DNA from: an uncultured Ferrovibrio sp.
GTDB taxonomy: Bacteria > Pseudomonadota > Alphaproteobacteria > Ferrovibrionales > Ferrovibrionaceae
Assembly (NCBI RefSeq): GCF_937960835.1
Contig: NZ_CALGPC010000010.1
Coordinates: 124,001 to 188,000, forward strand
Direction: 5' to 3'
Length of the DNA: 64,000 nt
Shown here: positions 16,801 to 25,747 of the stretch, one piece after another
Layout of the letters: each line of letters begins with the position of its first letter
How positions within the stretch are numbered: position 1 is the stretch's first letter
Translations under genes and position numbers: made by a program
The notes under the pieces: generated by a model
The model's input: the letters and a program-made list of their open reading frames with translations, nothing else
Database searches by the model: none
Told to the model about the DNA's origin: nothing

Positions 16801-17448
16801 ATGCTGTTCCTCATCGACGTCACCTTCAATTTCACCAGCTTGGGCGACAAGGCGCAGCAGTTGGTCCGCGCCGAATGGGATGAGGAAGAGGGTCTGCTGG
16901 AGAAAGGCCAGTTCGTCGGCATCTGGCGCAAGGCCAACGGCATGGGCACGATGTTCATCCTCGACATGCCGAGCCACGAGGCGCTGGCAAACCAGCTCCG
17001 CGCCATGCCGCTCTATCCCTATTTCACGCGGATTGAGGCAACGCCGCTGATCGCGCATCCCAATTTCCCGCAATTCGCCCGCGGCGCGACCTTCCACGAG
17101 AAGCCGGATTCAAAACCGAAGCCCGACAGCAACCTGTTCCTGCTGGACGTGCGGATCGAGTATCTGCGCGCCGGCGACAAGATGAACGACTGGGTGAAGG
17201 CCGAATGGCGCGTCTCGGAAGAGATGATCGAGAAGCGGCAACTGGTCGGGATCTGGCGCCGCGCCAATGCGCTCGGCACTTTCGTGCTGTGGAACCTGCC
17301 AACGCCGGAAGCCGTCGGCAACCAGCTCCGCGCCATGCCGCTCTACCCCACCTTCACCGATGTGACCGTCACGCCGCTGGTGATGCATCCGAACTTCCCG
17401 CAATTCGCCCGACCCGCCGAACATCATGAAAAGCCGGCGCAATCGTAA
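16801..17448 (+). CDS. Tandem-duplicated muconolactone-isomerase-like protein
   Basis: A 215-residue protein made of two copies of a muconolactone delta-isomerase-like (MIase) domain, about residues 1-92 and 110-205, joined by a lysine/proline linker. Each copy ends with almost the same block: NQLRAMPLYPYF then TPLIAHPNFPQFAR in the first, NQLRAMPLYPTF then TPLVMHPNFPQFAR in the second. CatC of the beta-ketoadipate pathway is a single domain of about 92-96 residues, so this is a fusion. No cat genes are nearby, and true isomerase activity is uncertain. The ATG at 16801 has AAGGAG about 7 bases upstream. Confidence 0.8.
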   Translation: MLFLIDVTFNFTSLGDKAQQLVRAEWDEEEGLLEKGQFVGIWRKANGMGTMFILDMPSHEALANQLRAMPLYPYFTRIEATPLIAHPNFPQFARGATFHEKPDSKPKPDSNLFLLDVRIEYLRAGDKMNDWVKAEWRVSEEMIEKRQLVGIWRRANALGTFVLWNLPTPEAVGNQLRAMPLYPTFTDVTVTPLVMHPNFPQFARPAEHHEKPAQS

Positions 17449-17464
17449 GCTGGCGCGTTCTTAG

Positions 17465-17944
17465 ATGACTGCTTGCCCTTGCCAGTCCGGCCTGGATTTC
17501 GAGCGCTGCTGCGGCCCGATCCTGGCCGGCGCGCCGGCACCCACGGCGCTTGCCCTGATGCGTTCGCGCTATACGGCCTATGCGCGCGGCGATGTGGCGC
17601 ATCTGGAACGCACGCTGGCACCAGAGCATCGCGCAGGCTTCGATGCAGCCGATGTCAGCGCCGGCATGCGCGAAACCCAATGGCTGGGCCTCGAAATCCT
17701 CGACACCAAGGATGGTGGCACGGATAACAGCACCGGCATCGTGGAATTCGTCGCACGTTTCAAGATACAGGGCCAGATCCGCGCGCTGCATGAACGCTCA
17801 CGCTTCCGCCGCGACGAAGCAAACGGCCGCTGGGTCTATGTCGATGGTGAAACCGATCTGCGGCCGGCGAAGAAACCCGGCCGCAACAATCCCTGCCCCT
17901 GCGGATCCGGCAGGAAGTTCAAGCAATGCTGCGGGCGAGCATAA
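17465..17944 (+). CDS. YchJ-family protein with two SEC-C-like zinc motifs
   Basis: A 159-residue protein of the YchJ/UPF0225 family. The N-terminal motif is CPCQSGLDFERCCGP (residues 4-18), with the family core LMRSRYTAYARGD (about 30-42). The C-terminal SEC-C motif is CPCGSGRKFKQCCG (about 144-157). SEC-C zinc motifs occur in SecA and chaperone-like proteins and bind SecB or ribosomes; YchJ itself has no settled function. It starts 16 bases after the isomerase-like gene and converges on the SDR gene with 6 bases between the stops. Confidence 0.86.
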   Translation: MTACPCQSGLDFERCCGPILAGAPAPTALALMRSRYTAYARGDVAHLERTLAPEHRAGFDAADVSAGMRETQWLGLEILDTKDGGTDNSTGIVEFVARFKIQGQIRALHERSRFRRDEANGRWVYVDGETDLRPAKKPGRNNPCPCGSGRKFKQCCGRA

Positions 17945-17950
17945 ATCACC

Positions 17951-18736
17951 TCAGCTATTTCGCCGTCGTCCGCGTAACGTGGGTAAACCGATGCCGGTCG
18001 CGTCAAACCCGCCATCGACGCACAGCACCTGTCCGGTGATGTAGCTCGCCTGATCGCTGCACAGAAAATAGATCGTGTTGGCCAGTTCGCTTTCCTCGCC
18101 ATAGCGGTTGAGCGGGATGTGGTCGTGGTAATCGGCACGGATCTCGGGCGTATGCACGGCTTTCGCCATCGCCGTATCCACCGGACCCGGCGCCACCGCA
18201 TTCACCCGGATGCCGTATTCGCCAAGCTCGGCCGCCTGCTGCTTGGTCAGATGCGCCAGTCCCGCCTTGCTGGTGCCATAGGCGACGCGAAGTGTGGATG
18301 CGCGCAGGCCGGAGATGGATGTGATATTCACGATGGCGCCGCCGCCCTGATCGCGCATGATCGGCGCCACCGCCTGCGCCATCAGGAAGGGCCCGGTCAG
18401 GTTGACCGCCAGCACGCGCTGCCAGTCCTCCAAAGAGACTTCGAGGATGGGCTTGAAGATGGCGATGCCGGCATTGTTCACCAGCGCATCGATGCGGCTG
18501 AAATGCGCATGCGCCCTTTTCACCGCTGCCTGCACGGCGGCGGGATCGGAAACATCCGCTTCCAGCGCCAGGGTCGCGTCGGGCTGATTCAGGCCTTGCA
18601 CGGCATCGCGCAACGCGTCGCCCAGAATGTCGAGCATCGCCACGCGCCAGCCATCCGACAGAAACCTGGTTGCAGCCGCCAAGCCCAGACCGCGCGCCGC
18701 GCCGGTGATCAACGCAACCTTATTCATTACGCCCAT
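17951..18736 (-). CDS. SDR-family NAD(P)-dependent oxidoreductase
   Basis: A classical short-chain dehydrogenase of 261 residues. Cofactor motif TGAARGLG lies about residues 10-17, NNAG near 88-91, the catalytic serine in NITSISG, and the YxxxK pair in YGTSKAGLAHLTKQ. C-terminal CVDGGFDATG matches the usual VDGG end. The start at 18736 (MGVMNK) has GGGAGGAG 4 bases upstream; ATG 18727 is an alternative, while a longer frame reaching 18841 adds residues with no SDR homology. Substrate is unknown. Possible links to hydroxyacyl metabolism around phaC are speculative. Confidence 0.88.
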   Translation of the reverse strand: MGVMNKVALITGAARGLGLAAATRFLSDGWRVAMLDILGDALRDAVQGLNQPDATLALEADVSDPAAVQAAVKRAHAHFSRIDALVNNAGIAIFKPILEVSLEDWQRVLAVNLTGPFLMAQAVAPIMRDQGGGAIVNITSISGLRASTLRVAYGTSKAGLAHLTKQQAAELGEYGIRVNAVAPGPVDTAMAKAVHTPEIRADYHDHIPLNRYGEESELANTIYFLCSDQASYITGQVLCVDGGFDATGIGLPTLRGRRRNS

Positions 18737-18908
18737 TCTACTCCTCCCAGTTTTGCACAGGCTATCCGGCACCTCGGGCTTCAGCCAGATATTGTTGCGG
18801 CATTTCGCGCAAAGCCTGACGGCGCGTCGAGCGGCTGACAATCGGCGGGCTTTCCGTTATCCTGCGAAACATCCGGATGTTGGGGTCGGCGTCCGGCAGG
18901 CATATTGG

Positions 18909-19430
18909 ATGGGGGATATCGTCAACCGCATGGGTCGGATGCTGGAAGCTGCGCCGCAACTGACGCTGGAGACGCTCCAGGCGCTGTATGCCTACTGGGC
19001 CAGCAAGCGACGGGGCCGTCCGATGCCCGATCGCGCCGATATCGACCCGATCGAGATGAAGCCCTGGCTCGGCAACCTCATGCTGGTTGAGCGCAAGGAT
19101 GACGGCGATTACGTCTATCGCCTTTACGGCTCCACCTTCGTCAATCAGTTCAAGGTCGACATGACCGGCCGCAGCATCAGCGGCCTGCCCGAGCAGCAGG
19201 CGGAACTGCTGCGCACGGAGTATGACGCCGTGGTGCACAGCCGGATGCCGATGTCGCGCCGCTATACTGCTACCTTCGATTACACTTCCCGCGATAAACG
19301 TTCGGCCTGGCAGGTTGAGCGAAGCTGGGAGAGACTCGCCCTCCCATTGACGGCTGGGGGCGACGAGGTCCGCATGCTGCTGGTGGCCGCCTTCCCGCTG
19401 GAGTCGGCAGCAGAAGACCGGCTTTCCTAA
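18909..19430 (+). CDS. PAS-domain (PAS_5) sensor-like protein
   Basis: A 173-residue protein dominated by one PAS_5-type domain. Its N-terminal block reads YWASKRRGRPMPDRADIDP, followed by a WLGNLMLVE strand and VYRLYGSTFVNQF, the pattern typical of this mainly alphaproteobacterial family. There is no output domain, so it would act through a partner or as a ligand-binding module. The start is uncertain: the ATG at 18909 is chosen because it precedes a helical lead-in, but the ribosome-binding site is weak. It is divergent from the SDR gene, with 172 bases between the starts. Confidence 0.72.
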   Translation: MGDIVNRMGRMLEAAPQLTLETLQALYAYWASKRRGRPMPDRADIDPIEMKPWLGNLMLVERKDDGDYVYRLYGSTFVNQFKVDMTGRSISGLPEQQAELLRTEYDAVVHSRMPMSRRYTATFDYTSRDKRSAWQVERSWERLALPLTAGGDEVRMLLVAAFPLESAAEDRLS

Positions 19431-19478
19431 TTTTCACCAGAAATCCGCGAAAAATTTTCACAGCGGAGCCCCCCTGAT

Positions 19479-19507
19479 TTGACAAGGGGGTTTGCATCGC
19501 CCATGTT
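19479..19507 (+). promoter_or_regulatory. Candidate topA promoter overlapping a hairpin
   Basis: TTGACA (19479-19484), 17 bases, then CATGTT (19502-19507; a weak -10) lie about 67 bases before the topA start. The -35 sits in the loop of an inverted repeat, CCCCCT (19470-19475) and AGGGGG (19485-19490). topA promoters are commonly supercoiling-sensitive, but nothing here proves it. Confidence 0.35.
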
Positions 19508-19573
19508 CCCCGGGCCGCGCCGGGACCGCCGTCGCTGTATTGTTTGTGATTTTTTGTTGGAAAACCGCCCCGT

Positions 19574-22345
19574 ATGAAAGTCGTTGTCGTCGAAAGCCCG
19601 GCGAAGGCAAAGACCATCGAGAAGTATCTCGGTCCAGGCCACAAGGTTTTGGCCTCCTTCGGCCATGTCCGCGATCTGCCGCCGAAAGACGGCTCGGTCG
19701 AGCCGGACAAGGACTTCACGATGCATTACGAAATGTCCGGGCGCGGCTCCGAATCGGTGCGCGCTATTGCCGGCGCGCTGAAGGATGCCGACACCCTGAT
19801 CCTCGCCACCGACCCGGATCGCGAGGGCGAAGCGATTTCCTGGCATGTCCTGGAGGCCCTGAATAACCGCAAGGCCATCAAGGGCAAGACCGTCAAGCGC
19901 GTGGTCTTCAACGAGATCACCAAGACCGCCGTGCTGGACGCGATGGCCCAGCCGCGCGACATCGACATGGACCTGGTGAATGCCCAGCAGGCGCGCCGCG
20001 CGCTGGATTACTTGGTCGGCTTCACCCTTTCTCCGGTACTGTGGCGCAAGCTGCCGTCTGCCAAGTCGGCCGGCCGCGTGCAGTCGGTGGCGCTGCGCCT
20101 GATCTGCGAGCGCGAAACCGAGATCGAGGCCTTCAAGCCCCGCGAATACTGGACCATCAGCGCCGAATTCCTGAATGGCGACGGCCAGAAGGTCGCCGCC
20201 CGCCTGGCCGAGCTGGGCGGCCGGAAGCTGGACAAGTTCGACCTCGCCAGCGAAGCCGCCGCCAAGGAGGCCGTCGCGAAGCTGCAGGACCTGCGCTACG
20301 CCGTTGCCGATATCCAGATCAAGCCGGCCAAGCGCCATCCCGCGCCGCCCTTCACCACCTCGACCCTGCAGCAGGAAGCCGCCCGCAAACTCGGCTTCTC
20401 GGCGCAGATGACCATGCAGATCGCCCAGCGGCTCTATGAAGGCGTCGATATCGGCGGCGAGACGGTCGGCCTCATCTCTTATATGCGTACCGACGGCGTC
20501 AGCATGGCCGACGAAGCGATCCGCGCCGCGCGCGACGTGATCGCTGAGGATTACGGCCGCGACGCCGTGCCGCAAAGCTGGCGCGTCTACAAGTCGAAGC
20601 AGAAGAACGCCCAGGAAGCGCACGAGGCGATCCGCCCGACCGATTTCCGCCGCCGCCCGCGCGCTGTCGCCCGCTATCTCGACGATGCGCAGCTCAAGCT
20701 CTACGAGCTGATCTGGGTGCGTGCCTTGGCCAGCCAGATGGAATCCGCCGAGCTGGAACGTACCACCATCGACATTACCGACGATAAAAAGACCGGCGTG
20801 TTCCGCGCCACCGGCACCGTCGTGCTCTCGCCCGGCTTCCTCAAGCTTTACGAGGAAGGCGTCGACGACAAGAGCGCCGATGAAGAAGACGGCGCCCGCC
20901 TGCCCAAGCTGACGGTCGGCGATGCGCTGAAGAAGGAGCGCATCACGCCCGAGCAGCATTTCACCGAGCCGCCGCCGCGCTATTCGGAAGCGAGCCTGGT
21001 GCGCAAGCTGGAAGAACTCGGCATCGGCCGCCCCTCCACTTACGCGGCCATCCTCGAGGTGCTGAAGGCGCGCAATTACGTCCGGCTGGAGAACAAGCGC
21101 TTCCAGCCCGAGGATGCCGGCTGGCTCGCCTATGCCTTCCTGGTCTGCTTCTTCGAGCAGTATTTCGCCTACAGCTTCACCGCGAGCCTGGAAGAAAAGC
21201 TCGACGAAATTGCCGAGCATAAGCTCGACTGGAAAAAGGTGCTGCAGGATTTCTGGCAGGATTTCAGCCTGCATGATGCCGGTGCAGATCCGCGGCCTTC
21301 CTCGGTGAAGGACGCAGTCGCGCGCATCGACGACAAGATGGGCCGTCGCGGCGAAGTGCTGGAGGCGATCAACCGCCTGCTGGAGCCGCATTTCTTCCCG
21401 CCGCGCGAAGACGGCAAGAATCCCCGCCTCTGCCCGGCCTGCAGCAAGGGCCAGCTTTCGATCAAGGCGGGCCGCACCGGCGCCTTCATCGGCTGCTCAG
21501 ATTATCCGGAATGCAGCTACACCCGGCCGCTGAGTGCCGGCGGCAATGGTCATGGCGAAATCGCCATCTCCGGACCGCAGGAGCTTGGCATCGATCCGCA
21601 GAGCGGCCTGCCCGTTACGCTGCGCCAGGGCCCGTTCGGTCCTTACGTGCAGCTTGGCGAAGCCGAGGGCGAAGGCAAGGCAAAGACGAAGCCCAAGCGC
21701 GCATCCCTGCCCAAGGGCGTGACCATCGAAGACGTCACCTTGGAGATGGCGCTGAAGCTGCTGTCACTGCCGCGTGTGGTCGGCCTGCATCCCGATACCG
21801 GCAAGGAGATCGTCGCCGGTCTCGGCCGCTTCGGGCCGTATCTGCTGCATGACGGCGCCTATACCAAGCTGAAGGACCCGATCGAGGCCATCGAGATCGG
21901 CATCAACCATGCCGTCGAGAAGATCGCCGAAGCCGACAGCCGCCGCAAAGGTCCGCGCCAGAAGGCAGAACTGAAGGTGCTGCGCGAGGTCGGCAAGCAT
22001 CCCGATGACGGCGAGCCGATCAACGTCATCGATGGCCGTTACGGTCCCTATCTGAAGCATGGCGCGACCAACGCGCCGCTGCCGCGCGGCGTCGAGGTCG
22101 ACGACGTGACGCTGGAAATGGCCGTTGCGGCGATTGCCGCGCGCGCCAAGAAAGGCGGCGGCAAGAAGAAAGCCGCTGTGCCCAAGAGCGCACCTAAGAA
22201 AGCGGCGGCCGCCGCGAAGAGCGGGGGCGCCGAGGCCGAAGCCAAGCCCAAGAAGGCTGCAGCCAAGAAGCCGGCTGCAAAGAAGGCGGCGGCGAAGAAA
22301 GCACCCGCCAAGAAGGCGACTGCCAGAAAATCGGCAGCGGCATAG
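19574..22345 (+). CDS. topA: DNA topoisomerase I
   Basis: A 923-residue type IA topoisomerase. The Toprim domain starts VVVESPAKAKTIEKYLG and has DPDREGEAISWH (about residues 77-88). The active tyrosine is Y303 in ISYMRTDGVSM. A four-cysteine zinc ribbon (CPAC near 619, CSDYPEC near 640) is followed by further C-terminal repeats of the GRFGPY / GRYGPY type. The last 80 or so residues are lysine/alanine/proline rich, a basic tail likely to bind DNA. It relaxes negative supercoils. It starts a plus-strand block with rnr, 5 bases downstream. Confidence 0.97.
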   Translation: MKVVVVESPAKAKTIEKYLGPGHKVLASFGHVRDLPPKDGSVEPDKDFTMHYEMSGRGSESVRAIAGALKDADTLILATDPDREGEAISWHVLEALNNRKAIKGKTVKRVVFNEITKTAVLDAMAQPRDIDMDLVNAQQARRALDYLVGFTLSPVLWRKLPSAKSAGRVQSVALRLICERETEIEAFKPREYWTISAEFLNGDGQKVAARLAELGGRKLDKFDLASEAAAKEAVAKLQDLRYAVADIQIKPAKRHPAPPFTTSTLQQEAARKLGFSAQMTMQIAQRLYEGVDIGGETVGLISYMRTDGVSMADEAIRAARDVIAEDYGRDAVPQSWRVYKSKQKNAQEAHEAIRPTDFRRRPRAVARYLDDAQLKLYELIWVRALASQMESAELERTTIDITDDKKTGVFRATGTVVLSPGFLKLYEEGVDDKSADEEDGARLPKLTVGDALKKERITPEQHFTEPPPRYSEASLVRKLEELGIGRPSTYAAILEVLKARNYVRLENKRFQPEDAGWLAYAFLVCFFEQYFAYSFTASLEEKLDEIAEHKLDWKKVLQDFWQDFSLHDAGADPRPSSVKDAVARIDDKMGRRGEVLEAINRLLEPHFFPPREDGKNPRLCPACSKGQLSIKAGRTGAFIGCSDYPECSYTRPLSAGGNGHGEIAISGPQELGIDPQSGLPVTLRQGPFGPYVQLGEAEGEGKAKTKPKRASLPKGVTIEDVTLEMALKLLSLPRVVGLHPDTGKEIVAGLGRFGPYLLHDGAYTKLKDPIEAIEIGINHAVEKIAEADSRRKGPRQKAELKVLREVGKHPDDGEPINVIDGRYGPYLKHGATNAPLPRGVEVDDVTLEMAVAAIAARAKKGGGKKKAAVPKSAPKKAAAAAKSGGAEAEAKPKKAAAKKPAAKKAAAKKAPAKKATARKSAAA

Positions 22346-22350
22346 ACGCT

Positions 22351-24621
22351 GTGGCGAGGAAGAAAGCCGCAACCCAGCGCCTTCCGTCCAAGCAGGACAT
22401 TCTTGCCTTTATCGCCGAGAATCCGGGCAAGGTCGGCAAGCGCGAGATCGCGCGCGCCTTCAATGTTGGCCCGTCCGGCCGCGTTGCGCTCAAAGCGCTG
22501 CTGCGTGAACTGAAAGCCGAGGGCGACATCAATCAAAGCCACGGCAAGAAGATGACGCCGAAAGGCCAGCTGCCGGAAGTGGTGCTGGTCGATCTGGTGC
22601 GGCTGGATCGCGACGGCGATCTGGTCGGCCGCCCGGTGGAATGGGCCGCGGGCGGCGAGCCGCCGCGCATCGTCTTCGAATTGAGCAACCGCGCCCGGCG
22701 CGAGCTGGGCGATGTCGGCATCGGCGACCGCGTGCTGGCGCGCGTGCAGCCTGCCGGCCAGAACCGCTATCGCGGCCGCATCATGAAGCGGCTGGAGCAG
22801 GAAGAGCAGCCCGTCCTCGGCCTGCTCAGCCGCACCGAGAATGGCGAGTTCCGGCTGCAGCCGACCGACAAGAAGGTGCGGCACGAATACATCATCGCGC
22901 CGGAGCATCTTGCCGATGCCAAGCCGGGCGAATTCGTCGTCGCCCAGCCGCTGGCTGGCCGCCGCTTCGGGCTGAAGATCGCCAAGATCACCGAAGTGAT
23001 TGGCAGCGCCACCGACCCGAAGGCGCTCAGTCTCATTCCGATCCATGCCCTGGGCATCCCTACCCGCTTCTCCGATGCCGCGATCCGAGAAGCCGAAAAG
23101 GCCAAGCCGGTGCCGCTGGGCAACCGCGAGGACCTGCGTCACATTCCGCTGATCACCATCGATCCGGAAGACGCGCGCGATCACGACGATGCCGTTTTCG
23201 CCGAACCGGATGACGACCCGAACAACGAAGGCGGCTGGCATGTCATCGTCGCCATCGCCGATGTGGCGCATTACGTGCGTCCGGGCAGCGCGCTCGACCA
23301 CGAGGCGCGCATGCGCGGCAACTCCACCTACTTCCCGGACCGCGTCGTGCCGATGCTGCCTGAAGCGCTATCGGCCGATCTGTGCTCGCTGGTCGAAGGC
23401 AAGGACCGCGCCTGCATGGCCGTGCATCTGTGGTTCGATGCCGACGGCAACAAGATCCGTCATAAATTCGTGCGCGGCCTGATGCGCTGCGCCGCCGGGC
23501 TGAACTACCGCCAAGTGCAGCAGGCCATCGACGGCCAGCCCGACAAGATCGCCGCCGAATTCTTAGAGCCGGTCCTGAAGCCGCTTTATGCCTGCCACGC
23601 CGCGCTGAACAAGGCGCGTGAAGCGCGCCAGCCGCTTGCCATCGTCACTACCGAGCGCCGCGTCTTCATCGGCAAGGATGGTCATATTGCTGCCATCAAA
23701 CCGCGCGAACACCTGCTCAGTCATCAGGTGATTGAAGATTTCATGATCGCGGCGAATGTCGCGGCAGCGGAAGAACTGGAAAAGCGCCGGCAGCCATGCA
23801 TGTACCGCGTGCACGAGCCGCCGTCCGACGACAAGATCGACAGCCTGCGCAAATTCCTCAACAGCCTGGATTACCGTCTTGCCAAGGGCCAGGGCCTGCG
23901 GCCGATGCATTTCAACGCCATCCTGGAACGCGCGCGCGGCAGCGAGCATGAACGGCTGATAAACGAAGTCGTGCTGCGCACGCAGATGCAGGCCTATTAC
24001 ACGCCGGAAAATCTCGGCCATTTCGGCCTCAATCTGTCGCGCTATGCGCATTTCACCTCGCCGATCAGACGCTATGCCGACGTATTGGTGCATCGCGCTC
24101 TGATCCGCGGCCTGAGGCTTGGCGATGACGGGTTGCCGCCCGAAGATGTCGAGAATTTCGAACAGATCGCCGAGCATATCTCGCTGACCGAGCGCCGCTC
24201 GATGCAGGCCGAACGCGATGCCCTGAGCCGCTTCATCGCCGCCTATATGGCCGAGCATGTCGGCGCTACTTTCGAGGGAAGCATCACCGGTGTCACCCGC
24301 TTCGGTCTATTCGTCGCGCTCACCGAAACCGGCGCCGAAGGTTTTGTGCCCATCGCCACGCTCAGCGACGACTACTATGAGCATGACGAAGCGCATCGCG
24401 CGCTCGTCGGCAAGCGCAGCAAAAAACGTTTCCGGCTCGGCGATGCCATTACCGTGCGTCTGGAGGAAGCCACTCCGGTTACCGGTGGCCTGCGTTTCGA
24501 TGTCGTTGGCAGCGGCGATGACACGCAACGCCGGTCGCGTGTCGGACGCCCGGCACTTTCTGCTAAAAAATCTACGAACCGCCCGTCATGGGCCAAACAC
24601 CGAAGCAGAAAACGCCGATGA
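22351..24621 (+). CDS. rnr: Ribonuclease R
   Basis: A 756-residue 3'-5' exoribonuclease of the RNB family. An N-terminal helix-turn-helix region (AFIAENPGKVGKREIARAF) precedes cold-shock-type domains. The RNB catalytic core has TIDPEDARDHDDAVF (about residues 269-283), the metal-binding aspartate cluster. The C-terminal S1 domain starts EGSITGVTRFGLFVAL (about 640-655) and ends in a basic tail. RNase R degrades structured RNA and takes part in rRNA and tmRNA quality control. It uses a GTG start, 5 bases after topA. Confidence 0.96.
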   Translation: MARKKAATQRLPSKQDILAFIAENPGKVGKREIARAFNVGPSGRVALKALLRELKAEGDINQSHGKKMTPKGQLPEVVLVDLVRLDRDGDLVGRPVEWAAGGEPPRIVFELSNRARRELGDVGIGDRVLARVQPAGQNRYRGRIMKRLEQEEQPVLGLLSRTENGEFRLQPTDKKVRHEYIIAPEHLADAKPGEFVVAQPLAGRRFGLKIAKITEVIGSATDPKALSLIPIHALGIPTRFSDAAIREAEKAKPVPLGNREDLRHIPLITIDPEDARDHDDAVFAEPDDDPNNEGGWHVIVAIADVAHYVRPGSALDHEARMRGNSTYFPDRVVPMLPEALSADLCSLVEGKDRACMAVHLWFDADGNKIRHKFVRGLMRCAAGLNYRQVQQAIDGQPDKIAAEFLEPVLKPLYACHAALNKAREARQPLAIVTTERRVFIGKDGHIAAIKPREHLLSHQVIEDFMIAANVAAAEELEKRRQPCMYRVHEPPSDDKIDSLRKFLNSLDYRLAKGQGLRPMHFNAILERARGSEHERLINEVVLRTQMQAYYTPENLGHFGLNLSRYAHFTSPIRRYADVLVHRALIRGLRLGDDGLPPEDVENFEQIAEHISLTERRSMQAERDALSRFIAAYMAEHVGATFEGSITGVTRFGLFVALTETGAEGFVPIATLSDDYYEHDEAHRALVGKRSKKRFRLGDAITVRLEEATPVTGGLRFDVVGSGDDTQRRSRVGRPALSAKKSTNRPSWAKHRSRKRR

Positions 24622-25601
24622 TCCGTTCCATTGCCTTTGCCGCTTTGATGGCTGTCACTGCCAGTTCAGCACTGGCTCTTGAAATTCAGGGGCATCGCGG
24701 CGCCCGCGGACTGGCGCCGGAAAACACGCTGCCAGCTTTCGCCACCGCCCTGTCGCTGGGCGTCGACAACATCGAGATCGATCTTCAGCTCACCAAGGAC
24801 GGCCATCTGGTGATCGGCCATGACCCGGTGCTGAAGTCCTACACAACCCGCGGTCCTGACGGAAAATGGATCAGCGATCCGGGCCCGGCGGTCTATCATC
24901 TCACCCTTGAGGAACTCCGCCGCTACGATGTCGGCCGTCTCAATCCGAACAGCAAATACGGCCAGACCTATCCCGATCAGAAGCCCGTCGACGGCACGCG
25001 GATGCCGAGCTGGGACGAGTTCATCGCGCTGGTGAACAAGTCCGGCAACGACAAGCTGCGCTTCAACATCGAGCTCAAGCTGGACCCCGGCCTCGCTTCC
25101 GTCAGCGCAACGGCCGAGCAATATGCTGAAGCAGCCGTGAAGGCGATCCGCGCTGCCGGAATCGAAAAGCGCAGCACAGTGATCTCCTTCAACTGGGCGA
25201 CCACGGCTGCAGTGGCCAGACTGGCGCCGGAGATCGACCTCGGCCTAATCACCTTCGAGGCCAATTCGCCCGCCGCCAACATGGCACGCGGCCAGCCGGG
25301 CCCCAGCCCCTGGCTGAACGGCTTCGACGTCGACGACTATGCCTCCGTGCCCCAGCTGGTGAAGGCCGCTGGCGGCAAGGTCTGGGTGCCCTTCTGGCGC
25401 AACGTGACGCCGGAACTGGTCAAAGAGGCCCATGATCTGGGGCTCAAGGTTAATGTCTGGACCGTCAACGACACGGCAACCATGGAGAAGATGATCGACA
25501 TTGGCGTGGACGGCATCACCACCGACTACCCGAACCGCCTGCGCAAGGTGATGGAGGCCCGAGGCCTGCCGCTGCCGCCGGCTACGCCCGCGCCCCCCTG
25601 A
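24618..25601 (+). CDS. Periplasmic glycerophosphodiester phosphodiesterase
   Basis: A 327-residue GDPD enzyme with a predicted signal peptide MIRSIAFAALMAVTASSALA followed by LEIQGHRGARG. The catalytic HRGARGLAPENT box and the EIDLQLTKDG acidic box are intact, as is HDP about 20 residues later. It hydrolyses deacylated phospholipids to glycerol 3-phosphate and alcohol. The ATG overlaps the rnr stop in ATGA, implying coupled translation, although a start at 24588 is possible. A second, cytoplasmic-type GDPD gene occurs at 36302, so the genome carries at least two. Confidence 0.92.
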   Translation: MIRSIAFAALMAVTASSALALEIQGHRGARGLAPENTLPAFATALSLGVDNIEIDLQLTKDGHLVIGHDPVLKSYTTRGPDGKWISDPGPAVYHLTLEELRRYDVGRLNPNSKYGQTYPDQKPVDGTRMPSWDEFIALVNKSGNDKLRFNIELKLDPGLASVSATAEQYAEAAVKAIRAAGIEKRSTVISFNWATTAAVARLAPEIDLGLITFEANSPAANMARGQPGPSPWLNGFDVDDYASVPQLVKAAGGKVWVPFWRNVTPELVKEAHDLGLKVNVWTVNDTATMEKMIDIGVDGITTDYPNRLRKVMEARGLPLPPATPAPP

Positions 25602-25747
25602 GAGCAGCTTGAGGGCAGCCGATTGAGGGAACTGGCGGCCCGAACCGGCAAAATCGCCCAAGCTGTCAGCAAGGCCTTCCAATGGTCAATTTCCGGGGTT
25701 AAAAGGGCGCCGCGCCGCGCCGCTGGAGTGCGGCGCCGGAACCAGGG

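Noticed and set aside
19427..21391. 654-codon open frame antisense to topA
   Set aside because: Shadow of an intact topoisomerase gene; no ribosome-binding site and no recognisable domain.
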